Source: Enterococcus pseudoavium NBRC 100491
Lineage (GTDB): Bacteria; Bacillota; Bacilli; Lactobacillales; Enterococcaceae
Reading direction: 5' to 3'
Assembly: GCF_001544295.1 (NCBI RefSeq)
Contig: NZ_BCQF01000004.1
Location: forward strand, 1 to 64,000
Length of the DNA: 64,000 bases
Numbering within the stretch: the stretch's first letter is position 1; every line of letters starts with the position of its first letter. The notes below the pieces were generated by a model. The model was not told the DNA's origin, made no database searches, and was given only the letters and a program-made list of their open reading frames with translations. Made by a program: the position numbers and the translations under genes. Of this stretch, positions 37,202-46,401 are shown in pieces.

Positions 37202-39027
37202 TCCCAAATATCCTCCTCATAAGGTTCATAAGGCAAAGAAATATAAAAGGTAGAACCTTTACCTTCAACGCTTTCGACCCAGATCTGACCTTGATGAGCC
37301 TTCATGACTTCTTTGGAGATTGCCAGGCCTAGTCCTGTGCCGCCTTGTTTACGCGCCCGCGCCTTATCAACACGATAGAACCGCTCAAAGACTTTTTCCA
37401 AATCCTTCTTAGGAATTCCTAACCCTTCATCAGAGATACTCAAGACGACATTGTTATGAGTTTCTATCAAATGAACTTCGATTTTACCGCCATCTGGAGA
37501 ATACTTGATCGCATTGTTCATGATATTATCAATCACTTGCATGATCTTATCCGTATCGATTTCGACCCATAAATCACGTTCAGTAAATTCGCGAACAATC
37601 CGATAATTTTTCTTTTGGCTGTTGACCATCATATCAAAACGATCCAACGCATAACCAACAAGTTCATTGAAATTAACTAACTCAAGTTCCATCTGCTGTA
37701 CACCTGAGTCCATACGGGAAAGATTTAGTAGGTCATTGATCATTCGGATCATTCGATCAGTCTCACCTAATGTCACATGGATAAATTCCGGTGCAATATT
37801 CTTGTCTTGCCACGCGCCCTCTTCCAAGGCCTCTAAATAACTCCGAACACTTGTGAGCGGTGTCCGCAATTCATGGGAAACATTAGAAACGAATTGTCGA
37901 CGTTCTTCGGCTGTTTTTTCCTGTTCAGTAACATCATGGATAACGACTACCAGACCACTGATAAAGCCAGATTCGCGCCGAATCATTGCAAAATCCGAAC
38001 GTAAAGTCAGCTGATCTTCCGCGGAATCTGATTTAGAACGCTCAAGCAAAATCTCTTCTGGCGTCTCCAACAATTTTCTTAACGTGTATTCCTCATCCAA
38101 ATCAAGCAAAGTTAAAATCGATTGACCAATCGCCTGTTCACTGGTGGTATCTAATAAGGACAGGGCCATTTCATTAATCGTAATAACTTTTCCACGACGG
38201 TCCGTTGCGATAACCCCATCGGTCATATGAGTCAAAACGCTATCCAAGCGGTTCCGCTCTGCTTCCATTGTATCTTGTGCATCCTCGACCCGATCGGATA
38301 ATTTGTTGAAGGTCTCAGCCAATTGGCTCAGTTCATCATGGCCTTGAACATCTACTTTTTCGGAATAATCCCCTTGGGCGATTCGAATCGCCTGTTTTTG
38401 CATCTCTTTGATCGGTTTAGTAATGGAGCGGGCCACCAATAATGCCACCACGATTGAAATTAAACCAGCAATCAATGAGGCTGAGAAAAAGATCAAGGCG
38501 GTATTTCCTATTTCGGTATATTTTTGTTCAATGTCACTTTTAACATAAAGAGCCCCCAGCACAGCCGAATCGCCGGTCGGGGACTGAATAGGTTGGACAT
38601 TGATATATACCCGTTTATTATTGTCATCGAGTGTTACATATTGTTTTGTTGAAAAATCATCAATATCATTGTACTCATTCTTTTTACCAACAATCGAATC
38701 TTTTTGACCCACATCGTTAGTAGCTACGATGATTCCCTTATCATCCACTACCCACATCTCAGTGATGTCGGCAGCAGTGTTGTTCTCAAGAATCCGCTGT
38801 AGCTGTTCTGCTTCATTCTCACTATCTTCAGCCATCGTTGCGCCAAGCGTCGTACTTAACAATGAGACACGCTGATTCATATCTTTCGTAAAGCTATCAA
38901 TCGTTGATTTTTCAAGACCACGAATAAAGTAAGCACCAATAATCTCAATCGAAATCAGTAAAATCAAAATAAATGAAAAAGCAATCTTGAAATTAACCGA
39001 TCGATAAAAACGGACTTTTTTTTCCAT
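37198..39027 (-). CDS. walK: Cell-wall sensor histidine kinase WalK
   Basis: WalK is the essential sensor kinase that adjusts cell-wall hydrolase expression. The 609-residue protein has membrane helices at about 13-35 and 177-199 around an extracellular Cache/PAS-like domain, then HAMP (200-252), PAS (about 260-370), HisKA with the phosphorylated His385 in SNVSHELRTPL, and a HATPase domain with NNAIKYSPDGG, DEGLGIP and GGTGLGLAI. Its gene starts 11 bp after walR and overlaps walH by four bases, so it is expressed with its response regulator and its two modulators. Confidence 0.97.
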   Translation of the reverse strand: MEKKVRFYRSVNFKIAFSFILILLISIEIIGAYFIRGLEKSTIDSFTKDMNQRVSLLSTTLGATMAEDSENEAEQLQRILENNTAADITEMWVVDDKGIIVATNDVGQKDSIVGKKNEYNDIDDFSTKQYVTLDDNNKRVYINVQPIQSPTGDSAVLGALYVKSDIEQKYTEIGNTALIFFSASLIAGLISIVVALLVARSITKPIKEMQKQAIRIAQGDYSEKVDVQGHDELSQLAETFNKLSDRVEDAQDTMEAERNRLDSVLTHMTDGVIATDRRGKVITINEMALSLLDTTSEQAIGQSILTLLDLDEEYTLRKLLETPEEILLERSKSDSAEDQLTLRSDFAMIRRESGFISGLVVVIHDVTEQEKTAEERRQFVSNVSHELRTPLTSVRSYLEALEEGAWQDKNIAPEFIHVTLGETDRMIRMINDLLNLSRMDSGVQQMELELVNFNELVGYALDRFDMMVNSQKKNYRIVREFTERDLWVEIDTDKIMQVIDNIMNNAIKYSPDGGKIEVHLIETHNNVVLSISDEGLGIPKKDLEKVFERFYRVDKARARKQGGTGLGLAISKEVMKAHQGQIWVESVEGKGSTFYISLPYEPYEEDIWE

Positions 39028-39038
39028 AGCTACTCCAA

Positions 39039-39743
39039 TTACTCCTGTTCAGGGTTGCGCAGATAATATCCGACGCCCCGTCTAGTGACTAAATAAGTTG
39101 GATGACTTGGATTATCCTCGATTTTTTCCCGCAAGCGCCGAACCGTCACGTCAACTGTCCGCACATCTCCAAAATAATCATAGCCCCAAACCGTTTGCAG
39201 TAAATGTTCCCGAGTCATTACTTGACCGATATGTTTTGCTAAATAATGTAGCAATTCAAATTCACGATGGGTCAATTCGATCGTACTTCCATGCTTAGTT
39301 ACCATATAAGCATCTGGATGAATCGTTAAATCACCAATCGTCAAATCCGTTTGCGTCGTTGGTTCTTCTTCCTTTGGTGCTTGTCCGCCGCGCCGCAGAT
39401 TCGCCTTTACCCGAGCAATCAATTCACGATTAGAAAATGGCTTGGTCACATAATCATCTGCACCCAATTCCAACCCTAACACTTTATCGATCTCAGAATC
39501 TTTGGCAGTAACCATAATAATCGGCGTTTCATGGGTCTTGCGTACTTCACGAGCCACTTCCAAACCGTCTTTTTTAGGCAACATCAAATCTAATAAAATC
39601 AAATCTGGATTGATCTCTTCGACTTTTTCCAAAGCTTCTTCACCATCATACGCGGTAAAGACTTCATAGCCTTCTTTGGTTAAATTGAATTTCACGATGT
39701 CCGAAATCGGTTTTTCATCGTCAACTACTAAAATTTTTTTCAC
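39039..39743 (-). CDS. walR: Response regulator WalR
   Basis: WalR is the OmpR/PhoB-type response regulator of the essential WalRK system. The 234-residue protein has a receiver domain with VVDDE, the phosphorylated aspartate D52 in [13 protein letters not shown], and the conserved lysine in YVTKPF. The C-terminal winged helix has [14 protein letters not shown] and [13 protein letters not shown]. The start codon is GTG, eight bases after GAGGTGA. It heads the walRKHIJ operon. Confidence 0.97.
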   Translation of the reverse strand: MKKILVVDDEKPISDIVKFNLTKEGYEVFTAYDGEEALEKVEEINPDLILLDLMLPKKDGLEVAREVRKTHETPIIMVTAKDSEIDKVLGLELGADDYVTKPFSNRELIARVKANLRRGGQAPKEEEPTTQTDLTIGDLTIHPDAYMVTKHGSTIELTHREFELLHYLAKHIGQVMTREHLLQTVWGYDYFGDVRTVDVTVRRLREKIEDNPSHPTYLVTRRGVGYYLRNPEQE

Positions 39744-39788
39744 TAAGAGTCACCTCATACCTTTATAAGATTGTATGTACGCCTTCCC

Positions 39789-39817
39789 ATTATACAATAA
39801 TTTCAATAGTGTTTCAT
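39789..39817 (-). promoter_or_regulatory. Promoter of the wal operon
   Basis: On the minus strand a perfect TATAAT (39789-39794) and a weak -35 ATGAAA (39812-39817) are 17 bp apart. The leader to the walR GTG is about 40 nt. Confidence 0.6.
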
Positions 39818-39938
39818 CTTTTCAAACAAGTGTCGGTTTAATTACAATAATTACTTAAGAAAAAAATACTATTCAAAATCAACATTTTTCAACCGCTACG
39901 AATTTAGCTCACGTTTCAATTACCAACTTTTTACTATC

Positions 39939-39979
39939 AAAAAAGCCCCTCAAGTCAGCATTCGTCTAACTTGAGGGGT
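39939..39979 (-). terminator. Terminator of degV
   Basis: On the minus strand CCCCTCAAGT and ACTTGAGGGG form a perfect 10-bp stem with a 13-nt loop, followed by CTTTTTT. It lies just past the degV stop codon. Confidence 0.87.
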
Positions 39980-39986
39980 AGATTTT

Positions 39987-40841
39987 CTAGTCTAGAACTT
40001 GGCAAACGACACCTAATGAGCCAGGTCCAGTGTGGACTGCTAAAGCTGGTGAAACTTTACCATAATAAATATTTTCTGCTGTCGGGAATAATTCCTGCAA
40101 CCGTCGCAAGACCTTTTCAGCAGTTTCTGTTGCATCTGCTTGAGTAACAGCCAGATTAAAGCGACGATGCGTCCCAATCTGCTCTTTTACTAATTGTAGC
40201 GTCTTATCTATACTTTTGTTTAATCCTCGGACTTTAGCTACCGTATAATAGATCCCTTCGGAATTACAAGAGATAATTGGCTTTAATTTCAAAGCACTCC
40301 CTAATAAAGAAGAAACTAGACCGATGCGGCCGCCTTTTTGCAAATATTCCAACGTATCGACATTGAAAAAGATTTTTGTCTTCGGAATCTTACTCTCAAC
40401 TTCCGAAATAATTTCCGTGAAAGCTTTTCCTTGTTTCACTAACTCTCCAGCATAAATTGCTAAAATACCCGCGCCGATTCCAACATTTTTAGTATCAATC
40501 GAGTAGAAAGTCAGCCCTTCATAATGCTCACCTAGTACGCGCAAGGCATTATAGGTACCGCTCAAACCACTAGAAATCGTCACGATGATTACATGGGTAT
40601 ATCCCTGAGCTTTGATCTCGTCAAATACTTTATGAATCAGTTCGCCGTCAGGTAAAGAAGTTGTCGGCAATTCTTTTTTAATCAATGGAAAAATTGTATC
40701 AGAATCAATATCGATCCCGTCCCGATACTCTCGATCACTAAAAATAATCCGCAACGGAACCATAAAAAATGGGCCATTATCTACTACTTCTTTAGGAACA
40801 TCCGTCCCTGAATCAACTAAAACTGCAATTTTTTCACTCAT
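39987..40841 (-). CDS. DegV-family fatty-acid-binding protein
   Basis: DegV proteins (FakB type) bind a fatty acid for phosphorylation by the FakA kinase and so feed host or recycled fatty acids into phospholipids. This 284-residue member shows AVLVDSGTDVPKEVV at the N terminus, the fatty-acid-contacting TISSGLSGTYNAL around residues 85-100, and the closing HTGPGSLG. Which fatty acid it prefers cannot be told. Its ATG overlaps the end of the DUF1836 gene by 8 bp, so the two are translationally coupled. Confidence 0.9.
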   Translation of the reverse strand: MSEKIAVLVDSGTDVPKEVVDNGPFFMVPLRIIFSDREYRDGIDIDSDTIFPLIKKELPTTSLPDGELIHKVFDEIKAQGYTHVIIVTISSGLSGTYNALRVLGEHYEGLTFYSIDTKNVGIGAGILAIYAGELVKQGKAFTEIISEVESKIPKTKIFFNVDTLEYLQKGGRIGLVSSLLGSALKLKPIISCNSEGIYYTVAKVRGLNKSIDKTLQLVKEQIGTHRRFNLAVTQADATETAEKVLRRLQELFPTAENIYYGKVSPALAVHTGPGSLGVVCQVLD

Positions 40842-41382
40842 TCGTTTCGCCTTCTTTCTTCTGATCCAACAGAATAATCTTTTCTGCTAACATTTTTTGC
40901 GTAAATGAGGCCACGGCACTCTCCATCGCTAAATAATAAAAATCATTATTGCTACGCATTAAATTTACTTCTTCTCCTAAAATAATTTTAGCAATATGCT
41001 TCAGCGCCTCTTCTTGGACTGTACAAAAATTATTGTAGGCATCTTTAGGTTCACTAATCGTCAACTGCATGCGAATTAATTCATTAATATCAGGAATTGA
41101 AAAAACTTGTTTTAACAATGTGATCGCAATCAGGTATGCCAGATGATTACGATTATATCTTTTCTTGACTGGTGCAGGAATTAATTTATGTTTAACGTAA
41201 TTGTTGACCATCGCACTCGATAAAAGTTGAGACTTTCCATCTTCCATTAAGCGGGATAAGTAACGGTCAACCAGTGTGATCACTTGATCCATATACAATT
41301 CTAATTCAGGCAGTTCCTCCCACCGTGGTAAGCGGACTTCTTTCAAATCTTCTGCCCATGATTTAAGTGCTGTTTCTTCCAT
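40834..41382 (-). CDS. DUF1836 domain protein
   Basis: This 182-residue cytosolic protein matches the DUF1836 family, whose N-terminal part looks like a MerR-type helix-turn-helix (MVNNYVKHKLIPAPVKKRYNRNHLAYLIAITLLKQ, about 60-95). The function is unknown; a DNA-binding role is inferred. The frame opens upstream at a TTG, but AAAGGGG is better placed for the ATG at 41382 (MEETALKSW). It overlaps degV by 8 bp, an arrangement that hints at a link between this protein and fatty-acid handling or simply at a shared transcript. Confidence 0.8.
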   Translation of the reverse strand: MEETALKSWAEDLKEVRLPRWEELPELELYMDQVITLVDRYLSRLMEDGKSQLLSSAMVNNYVKHKLIPAPVKKRYNRNHLAYLIAITLLKQVFSIPDINELIRMQLTISEPKDAYNNFCTVQEEALKHIAKIILGEEVNLMRSNNDFYYLAMESAVASFTQKMLAEKIILLDQKKEGETNE

Positions 41383-41491
41383 CACGTGCACCCCTTTCAA
41401 TCATAGTTTATCAAAATTATTATGATTATACAACGTGGTTTTTAAGACTAGATAATTGAAGCTTTTTTCAGTATTTTTTTGCATTTTATTC

Positions 41492-41520
41492 TTGCTTTTT
41501 TATTTTCTCAGTGCTAACAT
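41492..41520 (+). promoter_or_regulatory. Promoter of tRNA-Lys
   Basis: TTGCTT (41492-41497) and TAACAT (41515-41520) are 17 bp apart, with TG before the -10. The start would fall near 41527, about ten bases before the tRNA. Confidence 0.6.
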
Positions 41521-41537
41521 ATGAAAGTACTTTGTTT

Positions 41538-41610
<73 letters not shown>

Positions 41611-41611
41611 T

Positions 41612-41691
41612 TGGGTGCCAAACCCACGTCACCAGTGCATTCTTGGCTACTTTGGTAGTTTAGAAAAGAATGTGCGTGGTGACATTTTTTT
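41612..41691 (+). terminator. Tandem hairpins and terminator behind tRNA-Lys
   Basis: Immediately after the tRNA lies a small hairpin TGGGT/ACCCA (41612-41626). It is followed by a long stem of about 17 bp with one bulge, GTCACCA plus GTGCATTCTT paired with AAGAATGTGC and TGGTGAC (41629-41683), a 19-nt loop, and ATTTTTTTAT. It would end the tRNA transcript, but the stem is far longer than a tRNA terminator needs. Confidence 0.75.
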
Positions 41692-41850
41692 ATACTTTTT
41701 TGGCGCTTGCTTAGCAATAGACGGCCCAAGATTGATTTTCCTACTTTTAAACTTTCAATTACAAAATTTAGCTATAAAAAAGTATTTCCCTCAATTGGTT
41801 AAAAAAAAATTCTGAGCCGATAATTTATTCCTAACACTTTTTTTCATTAT
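41692..41850 (+). other. A/T-rich gap between tRNA-Lys and opp operon
   Basis: This stretch, part of a 296-bp gene-free interval, has no convincing gene or promoter. An ACGGCCCA at 41720-41727 repeats the last eight bases of the tRNA, but the match does not extend further and there is no integrase gene. Confidence 0.4.
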
Positions 41851-41851
41851 A

Positions 41852-41893
41852 AAAAAGAGCCCGCACAGAAATAATTTCTGTGCGGGCTCTTTG
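41852..41893 (-). terminator. Terminator of oppBCDF
   Basis: On the minus strand AAAGAGCCCGCACAGAAAT pairs perfectly with its complement over 19 bp with almost no loop, followed by TTTTTTAT. It lies just past the oppF stop. Confidence 0.9.
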
Positions 41894-41906
41894 ACTTAAA
41901 TAAACA

Positions 41907-42860
41907 TCAAACGGCTAGTGCTTTTTCATTTTTTAAATGCTGCAATTTCTTCTTATAATAAGCGACCTCATCTTCAGAAGAATAAATATAGTGTCCTGCC
42001 GCGATTTCTCGTAAAGAACGCGCCTTGCCATCATGCGGTTCTGTTTGATATTTGATACGTCGACGTTGACGTTCATGGTCAGGATCAGGCATCGGAATTG
42101 CCGATAATAAACTTTCAGTATATGGATGTACGCCATAATTATAAATCTCATCACTGCTTCCGACTTCCAATAAGTGACCATTGTTCATTACACCGATTCG
42201 ATCACTGATATGTTTCACCATTGAAAGATCGTGGGCAATAAAGAGATAGGTCAAGTTTTGTTTCTTTTGCAAATCCTGTAATAAATTCACTACTTGTGCT
42301 TGAATCGATACATCTAAAGCTGAGATAGGTTCATCGCAGATAATAAAGCGTGGACGTACCGCTAGAGCTCGCGCAATTCCGATCCGTTGCCGTTGTCCGC
42401 CAGAGAATTCATGGGGATAGCGCGTCCCGTGACTAGGATTTAAGCCGACCGTTTCAAGTAAATCATTAACGATTTTATCTCGTTCTTTTACTGTCGCCGC
42501 CAATCCATTGACATCGATTCCTTCAGCAATAATATCTTTAACTTTCATCCGAGGATTTAAAGAGGCATACGGATCTTGAAAAATCATTTGGACATCTCTC
42601 CGAAACTCGCTCAATTCCGCCTTTTTTTGAATCTTCGTCACATCTTTTCCATCAAAAAGAATCTCACCGGCTGTAGGTTGATTCAAACGAATGATCGAGC
42701 GTCCCGTCGTTGACTTTCCGCTACCAGATTCACCAACTAGACCGAACGTTTCTCCTTCGTTTATATAAAAACTTACATCATTTACGGCCCGGACTTCATT
42801 TTTACTATTCGTATTAAAATACTGTTTCAAATTTTTTACTTCTACTAGCTTTCTTTCCAT
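41907..42860 (-). CDS. oppF: Oligopeptide ABC transporter ATP-binding protein OppF
   Basis: OppF is one of the two ATPases that power oligopeptide import. The 317-residue protein has the Walker A motif GESGSGKST around residues 39-47, the signature SGGQRQRIGIARAL, Walker B FIICDEPISALD, and the oligo_HPY extension near the C terminus (HPYTESLLSAIPMPDP). It is the last gene of the leftward oppBCDF run, 18 bp behind oppD. Peptide import is the main nitrogen source route in auxotrophic lactic acid bacteria. Confidence 0.95.
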   Translation of the reverse strand: MERKLVEVKNLKQYFNTNSKNEVRAVNDVSFYINEGETFGLVGESGSGKSTTGRSIIRLNQPTAGEILFDGKDVTKIQKKAELSEFRRDVQMIFQDPYASLNPRMKVKDIIAEGIDVNGLAATVKERDKIVNDLLETVGLNPSHGTRYPHEFSGGQRQRIGIARALAVRPRFIICDEPISALDVSIQAQVVNLLQDLQKKQNLTYLFIAHDLSMVKHISDRIGVMNNGHLLEVGSSDEIYNYGVHPYTESLLSAIPMPDPDHERQRRRIKYQTEPHDGKARSLREIAAGHYIYSSEDEVAYYKKKLQHLKNEKALAV

Positions 42861-42878
42861 TATAGTCCTCCCGTTTTT

Positions 42879-43931
42879 TTATGCGTAAGCGGAATATTGT
42901 GCTTTTTTTTGGCGGAAAATTTCCCAGCGACGTTGAATTTCAGCTGGCGGATTCACTTCAGGTGCTTGGGGTGCCAATAACCAAGTGGCCGCTTTATGCG
43001 TAGCAGAAAGTTCGAAAAATGGTGGTGCCATTTCAGCATCGATCTTCAAAGCAAACTCATTTCGCGGATAAAACGCATCCCCTTTAGGCGGATTCAATAA
43101 ATCAGGCGGCGAACCCGGAATCGCATAAAGTCGATCGTTTTCGCTGTCCAAGGTGGGCATGGAACCTAACAATCCCCAAGTATAAGGATGCTGCGGATTA
43201 TAAAAAATCTCCTCGGCCGTTCCGACTTCTACGATTTTCCCGGCATACATCACTGCTACCCGATCGGCGACATTAGCTACCACCCCGAGATCGTGGGTAA
43301 TAAAAATAATCGAGGTGCCAATCTTTTCTTGGATTTCCTTCAGCAATTCTAGAATTTGGGCTTGAATGGTTACATCCAATGCGGTCGTTGGTTCATCGGC
43401 AATCAAAATCTCCGGATTACAGATCAAGGCGATTGCAATCACGATCCGTTGCCGCTGTCCGCCGGAAAATTGATGCGGGTAATTTTTCAAGCGCTTCTCA
43501 GCATCAGGAATGCCTACTAGCTTCAACAAATCAAGAGCTGCTTTTAAACTTTCTTTTTTAGAAACTTTTTTGTGTTTCCGCAAAGATTCAGCGACCTGCT
43601 TCCCAATCGTCATAGTTGGGTCAAGAGACGTCATCGGATCTTGAAAGATCATGGCAATCTCACGTCCTCTGATTTTTTGCATCTCTTTTTCGGATTTTTC
43701 AACAATATTTTGTCCTTTGAACAAAATTTCCCCGTCATCAATCGTGGCATTACTGGATAGTAAGCGCATGATCGTCCGCGTCGTAACCGATTTCCCGCTA
43801 CCAGACTCACCGACGATTGCTAGTGTTTCGCCTTTATTTAAATCAAAATCGACTCCACGAATGGCCCGCACCTTACCGGCATAGGTGTCGAATGAAATAT
43901 TTAAATTGTTAACTTCTAAAATTTTTTCCAT
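42879..43931 (-). CDS. oppD: Oligopeptide ABC transporter ATP-binding protein OppD
   Basis: OppD pairs with OppF as the ATPase dimer under the OppBC channel. The 350-residue protein has Walker A GESGSGKSVTT around residue 40, Q-loop IFQDPMTSLDPTM, signature SGGQRQRIVIAIAL, Walker B ILIADEPTTALD, and the oligo_HPY segment (HPYTWGLLGSMPTLDS). The C-terminal extension past residue 300 is normal for OppD. It is 6 bp behind oppC and 18 bp before oppF. Confidence 0.95.
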   Translation of the reverse strand: MEKILEVNNLNISFDTYAGKVRAIRGVDFDLNKGETLAIVGESGSGKSVTTRTIMRLLSSNATIDDGEILFKGQNIVEKSEKEMQKIRGREIAMIFQDPMTSLDPTMTIGKQVAESLRKHKKVSKKESLKAALDLLKLVGIPDAEKRLKNYPHQFSGGQRQRIVIAIALICNPEILIADEPTTALDVTIQAQILELLKEIQEKIGTSIIFITHDLGVVANVADRVAVMYAGKIVEVGTAEEIFYNPQHPYTWGLLGSMPTLDSENDRLYAIPGSPPDLLNPPKGDAFYPRNEFALKIDAEMAPPFFELSATHKAATWLLAPQAPEVNPPAEIQRRWEIFRQKKAQYSAYA

Positions 43932-43937
43932 AAATCG

Positions 43938-44972
43938 TCACTCTTTCATTTTTGGATCGAATGCGTCCCGCAGACCATCGGCTAACAGATTGAAACAAAC
44001 CATGATCAGCGAAATCGTCACTGCTGGAATCCATAATAAGTACGGTAAATACAAGAAGGTTTTATAGCCGTCGTTTAATAATGTTCCCAGTGAAGCCGCC
44101 GGCGGAGTTAAACCAAGTCCGATAAAGCTTAAGAAAGCTTCAAAGAAAATCGCTGTCGGAATACTGAACATCATTTGGATGATAATCACACTAGAGATAT
44201 TCGGGATAATGTGCTTAAAGGCGATCTTCCATTTAGGTTCTCCCAAGGTCATTCCCGCTAACACGTACTCTTGGTCCTTCAATTTCAGCGTCTGGGCTCG
44301 TACAATCCGCGCCATCGGAATCCAGTTAGTAATCGCCATTGCGGCAACAATCGAAAAGATCCCGGGCTCAAAGACAACGAGCATCAAAATCATGACGACT
44401 AAGTTGGGAATACCTGAAAGAATCTCTAAGAAACGCTGCATGGCGTTATCAACTTTGCCCCCGAGCATTCCGGAAATCAACCCATAAGCCACTCCGATCG
44501 TAATATCAAATAATGCCGCAATAAAAGCGATCAAAAGTGAGATCCGCGTCCCCATAAAGAGACGACTTAACACATCACGACCCAATCCATCCGTTCCTAA
44601 TAGATAATTCACATTATTAGGTACCTCTGCTTGGGCATATTTATCGACTAATTCACCCGCTATCATCGTTTTCCCATTGAGTCCATTGATATTTAGACCT
44701 GGTACGCGTGGTGGCAAGTTAATATAATCAACGTTTTGTTTACTAGGATCTTGCGGTGAAATAAAAATCGTGACGATCGAAATAACGATGATGATCGCCA
44801 ACAAGATCATTGAAACCACGGCCGCTTTATTTTTTTTCAAACGACGCCAAGAATCTTGTAAGAAATTTAGCGAAGGCGCCGCAATCTCCTCACGTTCCTC
44901 TTCGGTATTTTTTTGTAACGGCTGAAATTCATCTGCGGGAATGTCCACGATTGAAGGATATTTCATTTCCAT
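43938..44972 (-). CDS. oppC: Oligopeptide ABC transporter permease OppC
   Basis: OppC is one of the two channel subunits. The 344-residue protein has a soluble N-terminal stretch of about 40 residues, one helix (about 52-74), an extracytoplasmic loop, then five helices of the BPD_transp_1 domain. The EAA loop appears as AGMTLGEPKWKIAFKHIIPN, which contacts the ATPases. Its ATG overlaps the oppB end by one base. Confidence 0.94.
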   Translation of the reverse strand: MEMKYPSIVDIPADEFQPLQKNTEEEREEIAAPSLNFLQDSWRRLKKNKAAVVSMILLAIIIVISIVTIFISPQDPSKQNVDYINLPPRVPGLNINGLNGKTMIAGELVDKYAQAEVPNNVNYLLGTDGLGRDVLSRLFMGTRISLLIAFIAALFDITIGVAYGLISGMLGGKVDNAMQRFLEILSGIPNLVVMILMLVVFEPGIFSIVAAMAITNWIPMARIVRAQTLKLKDQEYVLAGMTLGEPKWKIAFKHIIPNISSVIIIQMMFSIPTAIFFEAFLSFIGLGLTPPAASLGTLLNDGYKTFLYLPYLLWIPAVTISLIMVCFNLLADGLRDAFDPKMKE

Positions 44973-45913
44973 TAACTTTTGCTCCCTTCTGATAGACGGA
45001 TCCGAGGATCAACTAACCCATATAACAAGTCAACAACTAAAATAACGAAGACTAGCATGAATGAGTAAAGGATCGTCACTGCCATAATCGTTGGATAATC
45101 ATTGGTCATGATTGATTTCACGAATTGTTCCCCAATACCAGGAATCGCAAAAATATTTTCAACGACTAATGATCCTGTCATCAAGGCCACCGCCAAGGGG
45201 CCTAGTAAAGTCATCAAGGGAATCAAACTATTTCGTAGGCCATGCTTGAAAGCAATCTCCCAACGACTCAGACCTTTTGCGCGGGCTAATTCAACATAGT
45301 CACTGTGGAGCACCTCTACCATCTCAGTCCGAATGAAACGAGCCGAATCGGCTAATGGTGACATCGCCAAGGCGATGGTTGGTAGTATCGTGTAGGCGAA
45401 CCCTTCCCACTTAGCAATTGGCAAAACTTGGAGTTTCATAGCAAAGATATATTGTAGTAAAACTGCAAATACAAAGTTGGGAATCGAACGACCAAGGATC
45501 GCCACTAATGTTGAAGCGGTATCGGCCCATGAATTTTGTTTCATGGCAGCGATGGTTCCTAAAACGATTCCGATAAAAGTTCCAAAGATAATCGCCTGTA
45601 CTCCTAATTGCAGTGAAGGGCCAATTCGTCCGGCCAATAATGCCGCAACGGCTTGATTTTTAAATTGGAAAGAAATTCCAAAATCTCCTTGAACTAGATT
45701 TGATAAATAAATTCCATATTGAACAATCACGGGTTTATCTAAACCAACTTGTTTATTCAACATCGCGACCGTTTCAGGACTTAATCGTTCTTGGTTGGTA
45801 TAAGGTGTCCCTGGTAATAATTGCATCAAGAAGAAAGTAATAGTGGCAATCAACCATAGTGTAATCAACATAAAAAAGACACGCTTTAAAAAATATTTCA
45901 AATAACTGCCCAT
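44972..45913 (-). CDS. oppB: Oligopeptide ABC transporter permease OppB
   Basis: OppB forms the peptide channel with OppC. The 313-residue protein has six membrane helices, the first at about 9-31, and the EAA loop ELARAKGLSRWEIAFKHGLRN around residues 205-225. TGSLVVENIFAIPGIGEQFV near the C terminus is the usual signature. It is the first gene of the oppBCDF run; AAGGAGGCACC precedes the ATG. The binding protein gene oppA lies upstream in the same direction, but a gene on the opposite strand separates them. Confidence 0.94.
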   Translation of the reverse strand: MGSYLKYFLKRVFFMLITLWLIATITFFLMQLLPGTPYTNQERLSPETVAMLNKQVGLDKPVIVQYGIYLSNLVQGDFGISFQFKNQAVAALLAGRIGPSLQLGVQAIIFGTFIGIVLGTIAAMKQNSWADTASTLVAILGRSIPNFVFAVLLQYIFAMKLQVLPIAKWEGFAYTILPTIALAMSPLADSARFIRTEMVEVLHSDYVELARAKGLSRWEIAFKHGLRNSLIPLMTLLGPLAVALMTGSLVVENIFAIPGIGEQFVKSIMTNDYPTIMAVTILYSFMLVFVILVVDLLYGLVDPRIRLSEGSKS

Positions 45914-46015
45914 GAGGTGCCTCCTTTGACATCTAGGTTTATTTTGGTTTACAGTGTACGCTAACTAGATGAACATTCGTGTCATCCACAAGCGCTTAAT
46001 TATTGGAGTGATTAA

Positions 46016-46360
46016 ATGAAAAATAAAATTTTAGCCGTTGCTATCGGCAGTGGTTTACTGGTGCTGATCAGTCTTTATTCGCTGACCCAAGGTTCCTTGA
46101 CCTCGCTGAACCTTTCAAATCGCTTTTTCTTAGTGGGGCTGCCCTTTCTGATTATCGGGATCTTGTTATGGATTTTTTCTTCAGGCTTTTTCGACCATTT
46201 CCACTATTCCATGCAGCAGACTTTTAGCAGAAAAAAAGACGCTAAAACTGCTTCACGTTCCTTAACGCAAGTTGGAACTGGCCGCTCTACTTTTTGGTTA
46301 ATAATCGCCGCGATTTTGATCGCAGCCGCGGTTCTTTGTGGCATTTTTGCTACGATTTAA
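46016..46360 (+). CDS. DUF3899 membrane protein
   Basis: This 114-residue protein matches the small DUF3899 membrane family of Firmicutes. It has three membrane helices at about 5-25, 36-56 and 93-113, with a positively charged loop (FSRKKDAKTASRSL) between the second and third. The function is unknown. ATTGGAGTG precedes the ATG. It lies on the plus strand between oppA and oppB, both on the minus strand, so it interrupts the usual oppA-oppBCDF order and is convergent with oppA. A role in peptide uptake is not supported by sequence. Confidence 0.75.
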   Translation: MKNKILAVAIGSGLLVLISLYSLTQGSLTSLNLSNRFFLVGLPFLIIGILLWIFSSGFFDHFHYSMQQTFSRKKDAKTASRSLTQVGTGRSTFWLIIAAILIAAAVLCGIFATI

Positions 46361-46398
46361 AAGGAAGTTGGAACGAGTTACGTTCCAACTTCTTTTTG
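46361..46398 (+). terminator. Bidirectional terminator, DUF3899 gene and oppA
   Basis: GAAGTTGGAACG and CGTTCCAACTTC form a perfect 12-bp stem with loop AGTTA, followed by TTTTT; an A-rich start gives weaker service to the minus strand. Confidence 0.87.
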
Positions 46399-46401
46399 TT
46401 G

